From contig JADHLM010000045.1 in NCBI GenBank assembly GCA_016780665.1, positions 1-8,431 of the forward strand: a stretch of 8,431 nt of DNA. The letters are read 5' to 3'. The notes beneath the pieces are model-generated. The model ran no database searches, was not told the DNA's origin, and worked only from the letters and a program-made list of their open reading frames with translations. Below, one piece after another: positions 7,010 to 8,431 of the stretch. Numbering within the stretch: position 1 is the first letter of the stretch; each line of letters begins with the position of its first letter. The DNA is from Hyphomicrobiales bacterium (GTDB taxonomy: Bacteria > Pseudomonadota > Alphaproteobacteria > Rhizobiales > TMED25). Position numbers and translations under genes: made by a program.

Positions 7010-8431
7010 AGAAAAAATATATATATTTGATACGACGCTAAGAGATGGCAACCAAACGCCGGGTGTAGATTTCACTGTGGATGATAAAAACAGAATATCA
7101 AAAATTCTTGATGACTTGGGTATAGATTATGTTGAAGGTGGATATCCTGGCGCTAATCCAACCGATACAGATTTTTTTAATTCACCGCCAAAATTCAAAA
7201 ATTCAAAATTTGTTTCATTTGGAATGACAAAAAGACCCGGTCGTTCAGCCTCAAATGATCCTGGGTTTAATGAGTTATTATCATATAAAACGGACGCAAT
7301 TTGTTATGTCGCAAAATCATGGGACTTTCATGTAAGAAAAGCGCTTGGTTGTACACTTGAAGAAAATGTTTCATCAATTAAAGAGTCAGTAAAAGCTGCT
7401 TCTAAATCACATGGTGAAGTCATGGTTGATTGTGAACATTTTTTTGATGGTTACAAGAATAACAGAGAATACGCTACAGAATGTGTAATGGCAGCTTATG
7501 AATCAGGAGCAAGATGGGTTGTTTTGTGTGATACAAATGGTGGAACATTACCAGATGAAGTGTCTGAAATTGTCACTGAAATATGCAATCTAATACCTGG
7601 TAAGAACTTAGGTATTCACGCTCATAATGATACAGGAAATGCTGTAGCCAATAGTCTAGCAGCAATTCAATCCGGTGCGCGTCAAGTGCAAGGTACGCTA
7701 AACGGTATTGGGGAGAGATGTGGTAATGCTGATCTAATCACAATCATACCAACCCTTCTACTAAAAGAGAGATTTAATAATAATTTTAAAATATCAGTAA
7801 CGAACAAATCTCTAAAAAATATTAGGAAAACAAGCTTAATCATAGATGATATTCTAAATAGAGCGCCTGATAAACAATCACCATATGTTGGTGAAAGCGC
7901 CTTCGCAACAAAAGCCGGTATTCATGCATCTGCAATCATAAAAGATCCTAAAACCTATGAGCATGTAGAACCTGTAAATGTTGGTAATGAGAGAAAGTTA
8001 TTAATATCCGATCAGGGTGGAAAATCGAACGTTGTTTCTGCATTGAAGAAAATGGGGATTAACATACCAAAAGATGATCAAAGAATTACTGAATTGTTGG
8101 ATATTGTTAAAGAGAGGGAGTCAAGAGGGTATACTTATGAGAGCGCACAGGCATCTTTTGAACTATTGGCTCGTGAAATATTTGGCAACTTAAAAGAATT
8201 TTTCAATGTTGAAAGTTTTAGGACATTAGTGGAAAGACGTATAAATGCCAAAGGTGAACTTATTACTGTATCAGAGGCAACAGTAAAAGTACTTGTTGAT
8301 GGTGAAAGATTTATTTCATCAGGTGAGGGTAACGGACCTGTAAATGCGTTGGATAACGCAATGCGAAGAGATCTTGGGAAATATAATAAATACCTCAAGA
8401 ATATGCAGCTTGTTGATTATAAAGTAAGAGT
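7002..8431 (+). CDS. cimA: (R)-citramalate synthase, 3' end cut off by the window
   Basis: This enzyme condenses acetyl-CoA with pyruvate to (R)-citramalate, which is converted to 2-oxobutyrate and feeds isoleucine synthesis without threonine deaminase. The start ATG 7002 overlaps the end of cysS (stop at 7007-7009), with GGGAA about 7 bases upstream as a possible ribosome site. 476 residues are visible; the family usually has about 530-540, so roughly 55-65 are missing. The TIM barrel begins with DTTLRDGNQTPGVDF; D15 and the pair H206/H208 (GIHAHND) are the expected metal ligands, and NGIGERCGN is at 234-242. DYVEGGYPGANPTD (42-55) and RGYTYESAQASFELLA (375-390) are typical of the TIGR00977-type citramalate synthase rather than 2-isopropylmalate or homocitrate synthase. 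The LeuA-type regulatory domain, where isoleucine inhibits related enzymes, starts near residue 395 (EFFNVESFR) and includes SEATVKV and EGNGPVNALD. Confidence 0.95.
   Translation, partial: MTKEKIYIFDTTLRDGNQTPGVDFTVDDKNRISKILDDLGIDYVEGGYPGANPTDTDFFNSPPKFKNSKFVSFGMTKRPGRSASNDPGFNELLSYKTDAICYVAKSWDFHVRKALGCTLEENVSSIKESVKAASKSHGEVMVDCEHFFDGYKNNREYATECVMAAYESGARWVVLCDTNGGTLPDEVSEIVTEICNLIPGKNLGIHAHNDTGNAVANSLAAIQSGARQVQGTLNGIGERCGNADLITIIPTLLLKERFNNNFKISVTNKSLKNIRKTSLIIDDILNRAPDKQSPYVGESAFATKAGIHASAIIKDPKTYEHVEPVNVGNERKLLISDQGGKSNVVSALKKMGINIPKDDQRITELLDIVKERESRGYTYESAQASFELLAREIFGNLKEFFNVESFRTLVERRINAKGELITVSEATVKVLVDGERFISSGEGNGPVNALDNAMRRDLGKYNKYLKNMQLVDYKVR

Noticed and set aside
7013..7027. 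A/T alternating run at the start of cimA as a repeat or slippage site
   Set aside because: It is within codons for a normal N-terminus (KEKIYIFDTTLRDG) and the frame is intact; ordinary low-G+C coding.
8135..8398. 87-residue reading frame on the minus strand near the right edge
   Set aside because: It is antisense to the regulatory domain of cimA, which is clearly coding on the plus strand.

Overview
The window is an AT-rich (roughly one third G+C by eye), densely coding stretch with all genes on the + strand. It carries seven genes: the end of a glutathione reductase gene (gor), a class II DAHP synthase (aroG), glutamine-dependent NAD+ synthetase (nadE), a glutamyl-tRNA synthetase of the short, zinc-less type (gltX), a TetR-family regulator, cysteinyl-tRNA synthetase (cysS), and most of a (R)-citramalate synthase (cimA). 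The order gor, aroG, nadE, gltX, cysS, cimA and the protein types suggest an alphaproteobacterium. The low G+C and tight packing would fit a marine, somewhat streamlined lineage. This taxonomic reading is inference from gene content; no rRNA or marker phylogeny is available in the window.

Layout. Bases 1-539 are the FAD/dimerisation end of gor. An 87-base AT-rich gap (540-626) precedes aroG and holds a clear ribosome binding site but no convincing promoter or terminator. aroG, nadE and gltX (627-5016) follow with gaps of 16 and 9 bases and look like one transcription unit. The 50-base gap 5017-5066 is the main regulatory site: a -35/-10 pair with a perfect TATAAT, then a perfect 12-bp palindrome on the expected transcription start, then a strong Shine-Dalgarno and a TTG start for the TetR gene. 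The regulator ends 5 bases before cysS, and cysS overlaps cimA by 8 bases, so regulator, cysS and cimA probably share transcripts.

How the genes relate. Most are housekeeping: thiol redox balance, the first step of aromatic amino acid synthesis, the last step of NAD+ synthesis, two aminoacyl-tRNA synthetases, and the threonine-independent entry to isoleucine synthesis. The unusual element is the TetR gene with its own promoter/operator between the two synthetase genes. It is the best candidate for local control: probable self-repression, with possible effects on cysS and cimA. No mobile element, CRISPR array, phage gene, rRNA or tRNA was recognised. I found no evidence for a wholly new system here; the window is mostly ordinary core genome.
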